A stretch of DNA of 64,000 nucleotides from NCBI RefSeq assembly GCF_030271255.1, contig NZ_JASJOM010000007.1:248001-312000 (forward strand), written 5' to 3'. This DNA is from Peribacillus folii (GTDB lineage: Bacteria; Bacillota; Bacilli; Bacillales; DSM-1321). A model generated the notes under the pieces. It did no database searches. It worked only from the letters and a program-made list of their open reading frames with translations, and was not told the origin of the DNA. Made by a program: the position numbers and the translations under genes. This document shows positions 63,786 through 64,000 of the stretch, in pieces; the first letter of the stretch is position 1, and every line of letters begins with the position of its first letter.

Positions 63786-64000
63786 TTACTGACTTATATA
63801 GTTTAGCGGATTAACCAGCGAACCATTTTTATATACCTCAAAATGGAGGTGGACGCCCGTCGAGTTTCCAGTTGAACCCATCATCCCGATTTTTGCACCC
63901 TTTTCAATCTTTTGCCCTGCCTTGACTTCCATTGAATCAAGGTGGGCATACACCGTCTTATATCCATTATTATGGTTGATCGTTATCTTATTTCCATACC
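63786..64000 (-). CDS. M23-family peptidoglycan endopeptidase (C-terminal part)
   Basis: The last 71 codons of a LytM/M23 metallopeptidase; the N-terminal part lies beyond the window. The metal-site motif HLHFE is in STGVHLHFEVYKNG, and YAHLDSMEVKAGQKIEKGAKIG carries the YxHL motif with the catalytic His. The protein should cut wall cross-links outside the cell. Its position directly upstream of walR on the same strand is found in other Bacilli and suggests a functional link with the WalRK regulon. Confidence 0.9.
   Translation of the reverse strand, partial: YGNKITINHNNGYKTVYAHLDSMEVKAGQKIEKGAKIGMMGSTGNSTGVHLHFEVYKNGSLVNPLNYISQ

Overview
The window is chromosomal DNA from a low-to-moderate GC, endospore-forming Bacillaceae member. 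It looks most like the Peribacillus simplex/frigoritolerans group; that genus call is my inference from gene content and not a database result. Supporting content includes the walR-walK-walH-walI-walJ-htr-rlmH block found near oriC in Bacilli, a CotH-family protein, a KatE-type large catalase, RsbR-like stressosome components and an rbsRKDACB operon. No rRNA, tRNA, CRISPR array, insertion sequence or prophage gene was seen.

Layout. 1-1390: an AT-rich left edge with a truncated membrane-anchored protein and a small lipoprotein. 1391-3614: a three-gene polar amino acid ABC importer, followed by three 42-bp tandem repeats and a terminator. 3983-7516: glutaminyl-tRNA synthetase (unusual in Bacilli), an RsbR-type STAS protein and a fused MsrA-MsrB. 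7670-14524: a CNT nucleoside transporter, then a minus-strand module of small membrane protein, histidine kinase, response regulator, and MacB/YknXYZ-like export permease, ATPase and adaptor. 14811-17996: DUF485-ActP acetate symporter and a split ThrE-type exporter. 18317-21034: a tiny membrane protein, an MPKTG-anchored surface protein with two helical repeats, and a sortase with a C-terminal FN3-like domain. 21228-28457: hydrolase, DAACS symporter, YhhN protein, RlmI-like methyltransferase, orphan PTS-like IIC and glutamate dehydrogenase. 28751-34389: ribose operon rbsRKDACB with a perfect cre/LacI-type operator. 34643-43031: a six-gene rhbABCDEF-like NIS siderophore operon behind Fur boxes, predicted to make schizokinen or a close relative. 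43290-46469: VTC-domain protein, DUF4956 protein and CotH-kinase protein. 46829-51811: cytoplasmic alpha-amylase, peptidase T, catalase. 52119-56382: DbpA helicase, HmoA, RlmN-like methyltransferase, RlmH, and the 53-aa CxxH/CxxC protein YyzF overlapping a cluster of DnaA boxes. 56548-64000: HtrA-type protease, walJIHKR and the C-terminal end of an M23 peptidase.

The most informative signals are as follows. (1) A shared TTAAGG-N5-TTAAG direct repeat lies at the same distance upstream of the export adaptor gene and of the small membrane protein gene. This suggests both are outputs of the two-component system between them. (2) A dense, same-orientation cluster of DnaA boxes lies around yyzF, next to rlmH. 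(3) A sortase is paired with an MPKTG substrate whose duplicated domain conserves His/Glu positions. (4) The VTC-DUF4956-CotH trio. (5) A full-length GlnRS gene. Many start codons were moved inward from the longest open frame because a clear Shine-Dalgarno sequence and family alignment supported it.
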